From: an uncultured Myxococcales bacterium
GTDB taxonomy: Bacteria; Myxococcota_A; Polyangia; Polyangiales; Polyangiaceae
Length of the DNA stretch: 64,000 bases
Direction: 5' to 3'
NCBI GenBank assembly: GCA_937949945.1
Contig: CALFEQ010000084.1
Span: 62,001-126,000 of the forward strand
Shown here: positions 16,035-23,623 of the stretch, piece after piece
How the letters are laid out: every line of letters starts with the position of its first letter
How positions within the stretch are numbered: the first letter of the stretch is position 1
Notes under the pieces: generated by a model
Told to the model about the DNA's origin: nothing
The model's input: the letters and a program-made list of their open reading frames with translations, nothing else
Databases searched by the model: none
Made by a program: the position numbers and the translations under genes

Positions 16035-17048
16035 CTACCTCAACACCCAGACCAGCCCCGCGATACTGAGCGCAATCACCGCCACGGCGATCGTGACGAC
16101 CATGACGTCGAAGGCCGTCCAAACGCGCCGCTGCCGAGGCGGAGCCGCGCCCGTCGTCGGCGCCCGCGCCGCGACCTCGGCGATGGGCGCCGGATTGGCC
16201 GCCGCCATGCGCGACTCCGGCGCCGGAGCCGACGCGGGAGGCGGCGCGCCTTGCGCGGATGGCTGCGCGACCGACGGCGGCGGAGGCGGCGGAGCGTCGG
16301 CCTCGTTCATGTGCTCGTCGGCCGCCGCTTCGAGCTGCGCGAGCGCGAGGCTCACCGGCTCGTGCAGCGCGAGGACCGACCGGCCGACCCGTGCCATCGT
16401 CGGCGGCCGCCACGGCACGTCGCGGTGCGGGGCGAGCCGCGTGTCGCCGAGGTAGACGCCGTTCATCGATCCGAGATCGCGCAGCATCACCTGAGCGCCC
16501 CGGCGGACGACGACGGCGTGCTCGCGAGAAGCGTCTTCGTCGGCGAGCGGCAGGTCGCAACGCTCGGCGCGTCCGATCACGTAAGCGCGCCCGTCTTCGA
16601 GCAACCGGAGCTCGGCGCCGATGTCCGGTCCCTCGACCACGCGGACCTTCGCGATGGTGTCGTCGCCTGCGGCCTCCATCGCGTCGCGGACGAGCGCGAG
16701 CGCGATGTCGCGGGTGGCGAATCCGAGATCGGGAGTGGGAGGCCTCTGGCCGACGGCGATCTCGAGCCATACGCGACCGACACGGACGAGATCCCCCGTC
16801 TTCACGAGGCGCGGCGTCTGCGGGACGAGCTTCACGCCGCCGACCCACGTGCCGTTCGTGCTCCCCTCGTCGACGATGGCGTACTCCGTGCCCTGTGCGC
16901 GGATGGTCGCGTGGCGCTGGCTCACGCTCGGGTCGGGGAGGCGTACGTCTGCACCGACGCTGCGGCCGATGACGACCCGCGGCCCGTCGAACGTGAGCGA
17001 CGGTGACTCGCCGCCGCTGGCCGATCGAATGAGCACCGTGACGGGCAT
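16035..17048 (-). CDS. Double FHA-domain membrane protein
   Basis: The 337-residue protein has two forkhead-associated domains: residues 5-98 (VIGRSVGADVRL, SQRHA, GSTNGTWV) and about 135-232 (VIGRAERCDLPL, SREHA, GSMNGVYL). Both keep the Arg, Ser and Asn residues that bind phosphothreonine. A Pro/Ala-rich linker (250-310) leads to one C-terminal membrane span (312-336), so the FHA domains face the cytoplasm as a tail-anchored reader of Ser/Thr kinase signals. The convergent kinase operon ends 49 bases away, which makes a functional link plausible but unproven. GAGGAGAGCGGCG sits before the start codon. Confidence 0.9.
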   Translation of the reverse strand: MPVTVLIRSASGGESPSLTFDGPRVVIGRSVGADVRLPDPSVSQRHATIRAQGTEYAIVDEGSTNGTWVGGVKLVPQTPRLVKTGDLVRVGRVWLEIAVGQRPPTPDLGFATRDIALALVRDAMEAAGDDTIAKVRVVEGPDIGAELRLLEDGRAYVIGRAERCDLPLADEDASREHAVVVRRGAQVMLRDLGSMNGVYLGDTRLAPHRDVPWRPPTMARVGRSVLALHEPVSLALAQLEAAADEHMNEADAPPPPPPSVAQPSAQGAPPPASAPAPESRMAAANPAPIAEVAARAPTTGAAPPRQRRVWTAFDVMVVTIAVAVIALSIAGLVWVLR

Positions 17049-17088
17049 CGCGCCGCTCTCCTCGACCGTCGACCGCCCTCCTCGAGGG

Positions 17089-18060
17089 TCAGTAGCCCGG
17101 GATGCTCTTCAGGTGCGGGCGGAAGTTCTCCGTCGCGCGCTCGACCCACTCGATGACGTCGACGGCCACGTCGCGTCCCATGTGCTGGCTGAGCTGCTGG
17201 ATGCCGGTCGGCGACGTGACGTTCACCTCCGTCAGCTTCCCGCCGATGACGTCGAGGCCGACGAACACGAGCCCGTCTTCGGCGAGCCGCGGGGCGATGT
17301 CCGCCACGATCGCGCGCTCGACGTCCGTGACGGCATACGGCTCCACGCTTCCGCCGACGTGGATGTTCGAGCGGAGATCGTCGGCCCGCGGCACGCGGTT
17401 GATCGCGCCGAGGATCTGCCCGGCGAGCACGATCACGCGTTTGTCGCCCATCGTGACGTCGGGGAGGTACTCCTGCACCATGACGAGGCGCTGTCCCTCT
17501 TCCGTGAGGAGCTGGATGATCGAGCGGGCGTTCTTGTCGTCCGTCCGGATCATCATCACGCCCGAGCCTCCGGCGAGGTAGAGCGGCTTGATGACCGACG
17601 TCCCGCCGACCTCCTTCGTGAACGACAAGACGTCGTCCTCGCTCGACGTGACGATCGTCTTGGGGATCCACTTGGGGAAGTTCAGCGTGTAGAGCTTCTC
17701 GTTGGCCTCACGGAGCCCGCGCGGATCGTTGATCAGCACCGTCCGATCGCGGACACGCTCGAGCAGGAGGCTCAGCATGAGGTAGGCGTTGTCGAACGGC
17801 GGGTCCTTGCGGATGAAGACCGCGTGGACGTCGGCGAGGCGGACCTCTTGAACGGGGCCGAACGTGAAGTGCGGGGCCGCGTCGCTCACGGTGAGCTGGC
17901 GCACCTGCGCGTAGAGGTCGCCGCGCTTCACGGACACGTCGCGCGGCTCGCAGTGGAGCACCTCGTGGCCGCGTCCTTGAGCGGCTCGCATGAACGCGAA
18001 CGTCGTATCCTTGTCCGGCAGGACTCGATCCACCGGATCCATCACGTACACGAACCGCAT
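17089..18060 (-). CDS. gshB: Glutathione synthetase
   Basis: At 323 residues this is close to E. coli GshB (316). It joins gamma-glutamylcysteine and glycine using ATP. The N-terminal domain begins MRFVYVMDPVDRVLPDKDTTF, the family signature; FIRKDPPFDNAYL follows, then the ATP-grasp part with LINDPRGLREANEKLYTL, VIKPLYLAGGSGV, EYLPDV and a late LTEVNVTSPTGIQQL metal/substrate segment. The ATG at 18060 has GAGAGGTCATC upstream; longer in-frame reading would overlap the divergent ggt promoter. It is transcribed away from ggt across about 80 bases. No gshA is in the window. Confidence 0.95.
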   Translation of the reverse strand: MRFVYVMDPVDRVLPDKDTTFAFMRAAQGRGHEVLHCEPRDVSVKRGDLYAQVRQLTVSDAAPHFTFGPVQEVRLADVHAVFIRKDPPFDNAYLMLSLLLERVRDRTVLINDPRGLREANEKLYTLNFPKWIPKTIVTSSEDDVLSFTKEVGGTSVIKPLYLAGGSGVMMIRTDDKNARSIIQLLTEEGQRLVMVQEYLPDVTMGDKRVIVLAGQILGAINRVPRADDLRSNIHVGGSVEPYAVTDVERAIVADIAPRLAEDGLVFVGLDVIGGKLTEVNVTSPTGIQQLSQHMGRDVAVDVIEWVERATENFRPHLKSIPGY

Positions 18061-18142
18061 GGCGATGACCTCTCGACGCAGCACCTTAGTGTGCCCCCTC
18101 CGTCGCACGCAACACGCGCGTCGGAGGCGCGCTCGGAACGGC

Positions 18143-19930
18143 GTGACGGAGCGGTATTCCGACGGCGGTGTGGCTGCGGTCGCGGCGCGCCGGCGCGGTC
18201 GCGGCGTCGTCCTCGGGCTCGGCCTCGCGCTCGCGCTCGGCGGCGGGCTCGCCGCCACGTTCCCGCGCCCTGCCACCGCGGCCTACCCGCCGAGCGCGGT
18301 CGGTCACGGCTACGCGGCGAGCACGGATCAGGCCGACGCGACGCGCGCTGCGCTGTCCGTCATGGCAGCCGGAGGCAACGCCGCAGACGGTGCCGTCGCG
18401 GCTGCGCTCGCGCTCGGCGTCGTCAACCCGTCTGCGAGCGGGCTCGGCGGCGGCGGGTTCGCGCTCGTGTACAGCGCGAAGGACAAGAGCGTCACCGCCC
18501 TCGACTTCCGCGAGACCGCACCGGCGACGTTTTCGGCGGACGTGCTCTGGCCGAAGCAGCCTTCGATGCCGGGCGAGCCGCCGAAGTCGCGGTGGGAGCT
18601 CACGGGCGTCCGCGGTGGCGTGGTCGGCGTCCCGGGTGAGCCGGCAGGGCTCGAGCTCCTCTCGCGCAGATTCGGCAAGCGCGCGCTTTCGGACGTCGCG
18701 GCGCCCGCGGTCGCGCTCGCGCAGCGCGGCTTCTGGGTGTCCGGCTACCTCGCGGCTCAGATCGCGAACGCGAAGGATCGCGTGGCCGCCGCGCCCGCGC
18801 TCGCCTCGCTCCTCCTGCCCGGCGGCTCGCCGGTCCCCTTCGCGACGCGCATACGTCGCCCCGATCTCGCCGTGACGCTCGCGCGCTTCGGCGCCGAGGG
18901 GAAGAAGGCGATCTACGAGGGAGACATCGCCCAGAAGATCGTGAGCGCGGTGCGGGCCGCGGGTGGCACGATGACCGCGGAGGACCTCGCGAGCTACGAG
19001 GTGAAGGAGCGCAAGCCGCTCACGAGCACGATCGACGGGCGGACCATCTACACGATGCCCGCACCTTCCGCCGGCGGCCTCGCGCTCCTCGAGGTGCTCG
19101 GGATGTACGGCGCCTCGAGCAAGTCGGAGCTTCGCGCGATGGGGTTCGGCTCGAGCGCGTACCTCCACACGATCGCCGAGGCGCTGCGCGGGGCGTTCGC
19201 GGATCGCGCGCGCATCGCGTCGGATCCCGACGTGGAGAAGGGCGTGGACGCTGCATACCAGGCGGCGCTCGACCCGGCTCGGCTCGCCGCGCGCAAGGCG
19301 ATGATCCAGCCGAACAAGACGCACGCGCCGCGCGACTTCGTCACGAGGGAGAAGGGCACGAGCCACCTCGTCGTGACCGATGCGGAGGGCAACGTCGTCT
19401 CCCTCACGACGACGATCAACGGCACCTTCGGCGCAGCGATCGTCCCCGAAGGCACGGGCATCGTCCTCAACGACGAGCTCGACGACTTCACGCACCCGGA
19501 CGAGGCGAAGGCCCTCGGTCAGAAAGACGGCGGGCCCAACCGGCCCAGGCCGCGCGCGCGTCCGGTGTCGAGCATGACGCCGACCATCGTCGTCGAGGAC
19601 GGCCACCCCATCCTCGCGCTCGGCGGCTCCGGCGGCCCGCGCATCGCGACGGGCGTGACGCAGGCCGTGCTGGCACGCCTCGTCTTCGACCTCGATCCGA
19701 GCGCGTGCGTGTCCGCCCCGCGCATCCACACGGAGGGCGCGGACCTTCTCGTCGATCCGGAAATCCCCGCGGACGTCCGCCAGGGCCTCGCAGCGCGCGG
19801 CGAGTCGGTGAAGGACGAGGTCTTCCTCGATTCGGCGATCCAGATGGTCGCGTGGAAGCGTACGGGCGATCGGTGGACGATCTTCGCGGCCAGCGATCCG
19901 CGGAAGGGCGGGCTGAGCGCGGTGAGATGA
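18143..19930 (+). CDS. ggt: Gamma-glutamyltransferase
   Basis: About 595 residues. It is an N-terminal nucleophile hydrolase that cleaves the gamma-glutamyl bond of glutathione, typically in the periplasm. Residues 20-45 form a signal-like hydrophobic stretch (LGLGLALALGGGLAATF). Family marks follow: GYAASTDQADATRAALSVMAAGGNAADGAVA, NPSASGLGGGGF and the autocleavage site before Thr in KGTSHLVVTDAEGNVVS, where Thr becomes the nucleophile, then a later SSMTPT and GSGGPRI. Start choice is uncertain: I take the GTG at 18143 (GGAACGGC upstream) because earlier codons overlap gshB; GTG 18170 is possible. Confidence 0.92.
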   Translation: MTERYSDGGVAAVAARRRGRGVVLGLGLALALGGGLAATFPRPATAAYPPSAVGHGYAASTDQADATRAALSVMAAGGNAADGAVAAALALGVVNPSASGLGGGGFALVYSAKDKSVTALDFRETAPATFSADVLWPKQPSMPGEPPKSRWELTGVRGGVVGVPGEPAGLELLSRRFGKRALSDVAAPAVALAQRGFWVSGYLAAQIANAKDRVAAAPALASLLLPGGSPVPFATRIRRPDLAVTLARFGAEGKKAIYEGDIAQKIVSAVRAAGGTMTAEDLASYEVKERKPLTSTIDGRTIYTMPAPSAGGLALLEVLGMYGASSKSELRAMGFGSSAYLHTIAEALRGAFADRARIASDPDVEKGVDAAYQAALDPARLAARKAMIQPNKTHAPRDFVTREKGTSHLVVTDAEGNVVSLTTTINGTFGAAIVPEGTGIVLNDELDDFTHPDEAKALGQKDGGPNRPRPRARPVSSMTPTIVVEDGHPILALGGSGGPRIATGVTQAVLARLVFDLDPSACVSAPRIHTEGADLLVDPEIPADVRQGLAARGESVKDEVFLDSAIQMVAWKRTGDRWTIFAASDPRKGGLSAVR

Positions 19931-19944
19931 GCCTGCGGCTCATC

Positions 19945-20051
19945 AGTCCTCGGTCCTCGGCCATGGGTCGTTGCGACCCACGATTGAGGCTCCAGGCTCC
20001 AGGCTCCGGGCTCCAGGGGAGCCGACTTCAGACTTCAGGCTCCAGTCTCCA
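19945..20051 (+). repeat. Compound intergenic heptad repeat region
   Basis: Three blocks share a 7-bp period: AGTCCTC-GGTCCTC (19945-19958); GGCTCCA twice, GGCTCCG, GGCTCCA (19988-20015); and GACTTCA twice, GGCTCCA, GTCTCCA (20024-20051). It is the longest such region in the window and fills most of the gap between ggt and the anti-sigma gene. Confidence 0.65.
19964..19980 (+). terminator. Hairpin downstream of ggt
   Basis: TGGGTCG and CGACCCA pair perfectly around TTG, 34 bases past the ggt stop and between two heptad blocks. No T-tract follows, so the terminator role is uncertain. Confidence 0.35.
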
Positions 20052-20115
20052 GTCGAAGGCCCTCAGCCGGCTCCTTCTCACGCGGGAAACGGAGCCCGAA
20101 CGCAGCGCCAAACGC

Positions 20116-20150
20116 TGAGGACGGAGGACTGAGGACTGAGGACTGAGGAC
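20116..20150 (-). repeat. Intergenic heptad repeat of the AGTCCTC type
   Basis: Five 7-bp units TGAGGAC/GGAGGAC in tandem. On the minus strand they read GTCCTCA, an inverted match to the AGTCCTC-GGTCCTC block at 19945-19958. The array ends 5 bases before the anti-sigma stop codon at 20156. Confidence 0.65.
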
Positions 20151-20155
20151 TCCCG

Positions 20156-21079
20156 TCACTGACTCTCCGCCGCCGCGACGAACTGGGCCGTCGAGTCCTC
20201 CAGGTCGCTCGCGACCGCGTAGCCGACGGAGCCGTGTTGGGCGATGGCGACCGTGTAGCCGCGTGCCTGGCCGACGCGGACCTGCGCGGTGCCGATGGCG
20301 CGCGGTGCGAGCTGATCGATGTTCTGGATCTGCACGCGGCGCGGGTCGTAGATGAAGACGCTCACGCGCTCGACGCCGCCGTTCGGCCGGGTGACTTCGT
20401 ACTGGAGCATCGCCGCGCGCTCGCCGCCTGCCATGGGCAGGAGGCGGCCGCCGACGAAGCGGGCGTTGTTCTGGAGCTGCGGGACGTGGACGGGGACGCC
20501 GACCTCGCGCTCGAAGGCACGGACCTCCTTCGGGTCCGGCGTCTCCGGGCGGATGGGCCGCGAGTGCATCTCGACGAGCTGGTTGATGAAGTCGTCGTTG
20601 GTGAAGCCCGCGCCCAAGCGCGACGGTCCGCTGCTCGCTCCCGCTGCGAGGGGGCGGTCGCTGGCGAAGTTCCACGCGAGCGCGATCGCGGCCGCGCTCG
20701 CGAGCGGAATCATCGTGCGCCAGTGGCGGAGCATCGCAGGGCGACCGGCAGGCGGCGGCGGGCCATCGGAGAGCGAGATGGAGCTCGTCGCCGAGGCGGT
20801 CGCGGTACGGCGGGCTTCTTCACGAGCGCTCTCGGCGGCCATCGCGGCCAGCATGCGCGCCCGGACGTCCGCCGGGGCGGTCATCTTCACCGCCTTCTTG
20901 AGCGATCCTCGAATGGCGCGGTCGAGCGCGACGCGCTCACGGCACGTCTCGCATCGCAGGAGGTGATCGTCGACTTCCAACGTCGTGGCCGCATCGAGCT
21001 GACCATCGGCGTGGGCGCCGAGAAGCCGAGCGATGGAGCTGCAACGAGAAGACTCCGACGTGTTCACTGCACCACTCAA
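20156..21079 (-). CDS. Zinc-finger anti-sigma factor, membrane-spanning
   Basis: In this 307-residue protein, residues 15-60 carry the ZAS motif HxxxCxxC (His 39, Cys 43, Cys 46 in HLLRCETC), which binds zinc and clamps ECF sigma factors. A membrane span lies at about 122-138. Residues 155-307 form an extracytoplasmic domain with no family I recognise; it has mixed strands and a VSVFIYDPRRVQ segment, likely the stress-sensing part. The start overlaps the sigma-factor stop by 4 bases (ATGA), so both are translated together, the usual arrangement. The stimulus is unknown. Confidence 0.9.
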   Translation of the reverse strand: MSGAVNTSESSRCSSIARLLGAHADGQLDAATTLEVDDHLLRCETCRERVALDRAIRGSLKKAVKMTAPADVRARMLAAMAAESAREEARRTATASATSSISLSDGPPPPAGRPAMLRHWRTMIPLASAAAIALAWNFASDRPLAAGASSGPSRLGAGFTNDDFINQLVEMHSRPIRPETPDPKEVRAFEREVGVPVHVPQLQNNARFVGGRLLPMAGGERAAMLQYEVTRPNGGVERVSVFIYDPRRVQIQNIDQLAPRAIGTAQVRVGQARGYTVAIAQHGSVGYAVASDLEDSTAQFVAAAESQ

Positions 21080-21738
21080 GCGGAGGCCCTCCTTTTGGCC
21101 CGGTATGCCGCGAGATCGGTGGGTGGTTTCGCTTCACGCTGCTCGCTCACCGGCTCACCCTTCACGATACCGAGAGCCAGCGCGTGATTGTACAACGAAC
21201 GTTGGAGGAGCTTCCGCCCGCGGTGGAGGCGGCTCATGACCGTCCCGATCGGACAGCCCATGATCTGGGCGATCTCCTCGTAGCTGAACTCCTCGACGTC
21301 GCACAGGATCACGGCGATCTTGAACTCCGTCGGCAGGGCGTCGAGCGCGCGCTGCACCTCGCCCTCGACGATGGGCAGGAGCGCGGTCTGCTCCGGATCG
21401 CGGAGCTGCCGCATCGTCGAAGCGCTCACCCACCCGTCGACGAGCGGATCGGCGTCCGGACCCTCCAAGATCGAGCGCTCGAGGCCGCCGCGCCGGTACT
21501 TGTTGATGAAGGTGTTCGTCAGAATCCGAAAGAGCCACGCTTTCAGGTTCGTGCCCGCGTGGAACTGGTCACGGGCCCGCATCGCCTTGAGCAGCGTGTC
21601 CTGAACGAGATCCTCGGCCTCGGCCGGATTCCGAGTCAGCTTGCACGCGACCGCATAGAGTGCGTCGAGGTGCCCGACGGCCTCCTCGGTGAAAGCGTCG
21701 GAATTCTTCGGGGTTTCAGGTGCGGGGAGGAGGCTCAT
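21076..21738 (-). CDS. ECF (RpoE-like) sigma factor
   Basis: The 220-residue protein has region 2 at about 24-90 (LYAVACKLTRNPAEAEDLVQDTLLKAM and the NLKAWLFRILTNTFINKYRR segment that melts the -10) and region 4 at about 128-180 (LPTEFKIAVILCDVEEFSYEEIAQI, then GTVMSRLHRGRKLL as the -35 reader). Region 3 is absent, as in all ECF factors. A 25-residue extension follows region 4. It is coupled to the zinc-finger anti-sigma gene immediately downstream. AAAGGCGG lies before the ATG. A promoter of the ECF type (GGGAATA at about 21791-21797 on the minus strand) is a weak suggestion of autoregulation. Confidence 0.93.
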   Translation of the reverse strand: MSLLPAPETPKNSDAFTEEAVGHLDALYAVACKLTRNPAEAEDLVQDTLLKAMRARDQFHAGTNLKAWLFRILTNTFINKYRRGGLERSILEGPDADPLVDGWVSASTMRQLRDPEQTALLPIVEGEVQRALDALPTEFKIAVILCDVEEFSYEEIAQIMGCPIGTVMSRLHRGRKLLQRSLYNHALALGIVKGEPVSEQREAKPPTDLAAYRAKRRASA

Positions 21739-22015
21739 TGGGCTCTGCCGCCTTTCTCTGCGGGCCGTAACCTGGAAGATAAGCTCGCTATTCCCGCGAT
21801 CTAGCTCAGGCGCGCGCTTTGCCTCTTTGTCAGGTCCGCGCGATCGCGCCGCGCCGATCCTGCCATCCCGTCATCGTGTCGCGCGGCGAAAGACGGCGTG
21901 GCGGTCATCTCGTCCCTGCGCGGCACGAACGACGGCCTCGCGGTGGCCCGCGAGCGACGTGCGGCCACCGCGAGCGGCGAGCGCCGGTCACGTGCGGGGC
22001 GTCGCCGCGCGCTCG

Positions 22016-22624
22016 TCAGTCCTTGCCGAGGGACTTGAGCTTCTCTTCGAGCTCCTCGATCCGCGCGTTCAGGCGCTTGATCTCGTGCTGGAGTTGCTGC
22101 CAGGGCAGGAGATTCGGGACGACGGCCTTGATGCGCTCGTCGATCTTCGCTTGCCACTCCTCCCACGTCTCCTTGGCCTGCTCGACGAGGCTCGGTTTCG
22201 TGGCCGAAGAGGGCGGGGGAGGCGGCGCTCCGTTGTCCTCGGATCGCGCGCCGCCGGCCGCCGACTCGCTCTTGCTGCCGCCCGGAATGAGGCGACCGAT
22301 CGGACCCTCGCGGAGGTCGGAGAGGACCTTCTCCGTGCGCTGGTGGATCAGATCCTTGAGTGTCTGGAGTGGGACGCTGCGGCTGGAGGAGGCCTTCTGC
22401 TTCTGCTCTTCGTAGATGATCTGCGCGAGGGTGACTTCGGTGAGATCTTCCTTCGTGTTGTTGTCGATGATCTGCACCTCTTCGCCACCGCGGACCATCT
22501 CGGCGATCTGGAGGAGCGTGACGTAACGGCTGTCCTTCGTGTCGTACAGCTTTCGGTTCGAGTACCGCTTGATGACGCGTCGCGGCCGCTCGTCCGTAGC
22601 GTTCTCTTGGGCCTTGTTGTCCAC
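22016..22624 (-). CDS. phaR: PhaR-type polyhydroxyalkanoate synthesis regulator
   Basis: The 202-residue protein carries the PHB/PHA accumulation regulator DNA-binding domain at about 14-75: RVIKRYSNRKLYDTKDSRYVT, then LLQIAEMVRGGEEVQIIDNNT and LTEVTLAQIIYEEQK. In PHA producers this domain senses polymer and represses phasin genes. A Ser/Pro-rich linker is followed by a coiled coil (about 145-200) rich in Glu, Lys and Leu, a possible oligomerisation arm. The GTG at 22624 has AGGAGCTCCC upstream; the longer frame lacks the family start. No pha synthase or phasin gene lies in the window, so the target is unknown. Confidence 0.88.
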   Translation of the reverse strand: MDNKAQENATDERPRRVIKRYSNRKLYDTKDSRYVTLLQIAEMVRGGEEVQIIDNNTKEDLTEVTLAQIIYEEQKQKASSSRSVPLQTLKDLIHQRTEKVLSDLREGPIGRLIPGGSKSESAAGGARSEDNGAPPPPPSSATKPSLVEQAKETWEEWQAKIDERIKAVVPNLLPWQQLQHEIKRLNARIEELEEKLKSLGKD

Positions 22625-22725
22625 GGGAGCTCCTAGGTCCAAGATACACCAACGCGAAGCGTCGAGAAGATCTGACCAGCAGCGAGACGATTTCGCCCGA
22701 CCCCCGAGCCAGCGACGCCATCGCA

Positions 22726-23568
22726 ATGGAAGAGTCCCTTGTTCTTCGTGCGGTTACGGCTGGCTACGGTCCTCGCCCATCGGGTCGTGCCAGGCCCGAG
22801 CGGGCCGAGCTGAACGAGGTCGACCTTCGTGTCGCGGCAGGCGAGATCGTCTGCGTGCTCGGTCCGAACGGTGCGGGCAAGACGACGCTCGTCCGTGTCG
22901 CGTCGGGGCTCATCGAGCCCTTCCGGGGCGAGGTCCTGCTCCTCGGCCAGCCGATCGCCGCTCGCACGCGCGTCGAGGTGGCCCGCGTGCTCGCCGTGGT
23001 CGAGCAGACGCAGGAGATCGCAGGCGACTTCACGGTGAGGGAGGTCGTGTCGATGGGGCGCGCTCCGCACCAGGGCGGCTGGATGCGAAGCACGGCCAGA
23101 GACGACGCGATCGTCGACGACGCGCTCGCGCGCTGCGACCTCGTGGAGCTTGCCTCCCGCTCGGCGCGCGCTCTGTCCGGCGGAGAGCAGAAGCGTGTAG
23201 CCGTCGCGCGCGCCCTCGCTCAGGAGCCGAAGGTCCTGCTTCTCGACGAGCCGGGCGCCTTCCTCGACGTGCGCCATCAGCTCGAGCTCTACGAGCTGCT
23301 CGCGACGGAGGTGAAGGAGCGGGGGATGGCCTGCCTCGTCGTCATGCACGATCTCAACCTCGCGGCTCAGTTCGCGGATCGCGTCGTGCTGATGAAGGCC
23401 GGCCGGGTCGTGGCGGACGGTCCGGTCGCCGAGGTCATGACCTGGCGGAACCTCAAGAAGACGTTCGACGCCGACCTCTACTGTGGCGTGAACGACCTCA
23501 ACGGCGCGAGGTTCTTCTTGCCGATGCGTGGCGGAGTCCTCGGGCGTCGGGAATCCGGCGAGGGATGA
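22726..23568 (+). CDS. ABC transporter ATP-binding protein, FecE/BtuD/HmuV-like
   Basis: The 280-residue ATPase has Walker A GPNGAGKTT (46-54), a Q-loop around Gln 94, signature SGGEQ (151-155), Walker B LLLDEP (171-176) and the switch His in VMHD. The spacing and the C-terminal GPVAEVMTW segment match the iron-siderophore/haem/B12 importer subfamily. Normally such an ATPase pairs with a permease and a binding protein; here its neighbours are unrelated and convergent or divergent, so it is an orphan that must work with a permease encoded elsewhere. The divergent phaR start lies about 100 bases upstream. Confidence 0.92.
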   Translation: MEESLVLRAVTAGYGPRPSGRARPERAELNEVDLRVAAGEIVCVLGPNGAGKTTLVRVASGLIEPFRGEVLLLGQPIAARTRVEVARVLAVVEQTQEIAGDFTVREVVSMGRAPHQGGWMRSTARDDAIVDDALARCDLVELASRSARALSGGEQKRVAVARALAQEPKVLLLDEPGAFLDVRHQLELYELLATEVKERGMACLVVMHDLNLAAQFADRVVLMKAGRVVADGPVAEVMTWRNLKKTFDADLYCGVNDLNGARFFLPMRGGVLGRRESGEG

Positions 23569-23623
23569 CCTTGCGGTGTGCTGGCGCGAGTGCACGAGGG
23601 CGTCATCGTCGACGCCACCGCGG

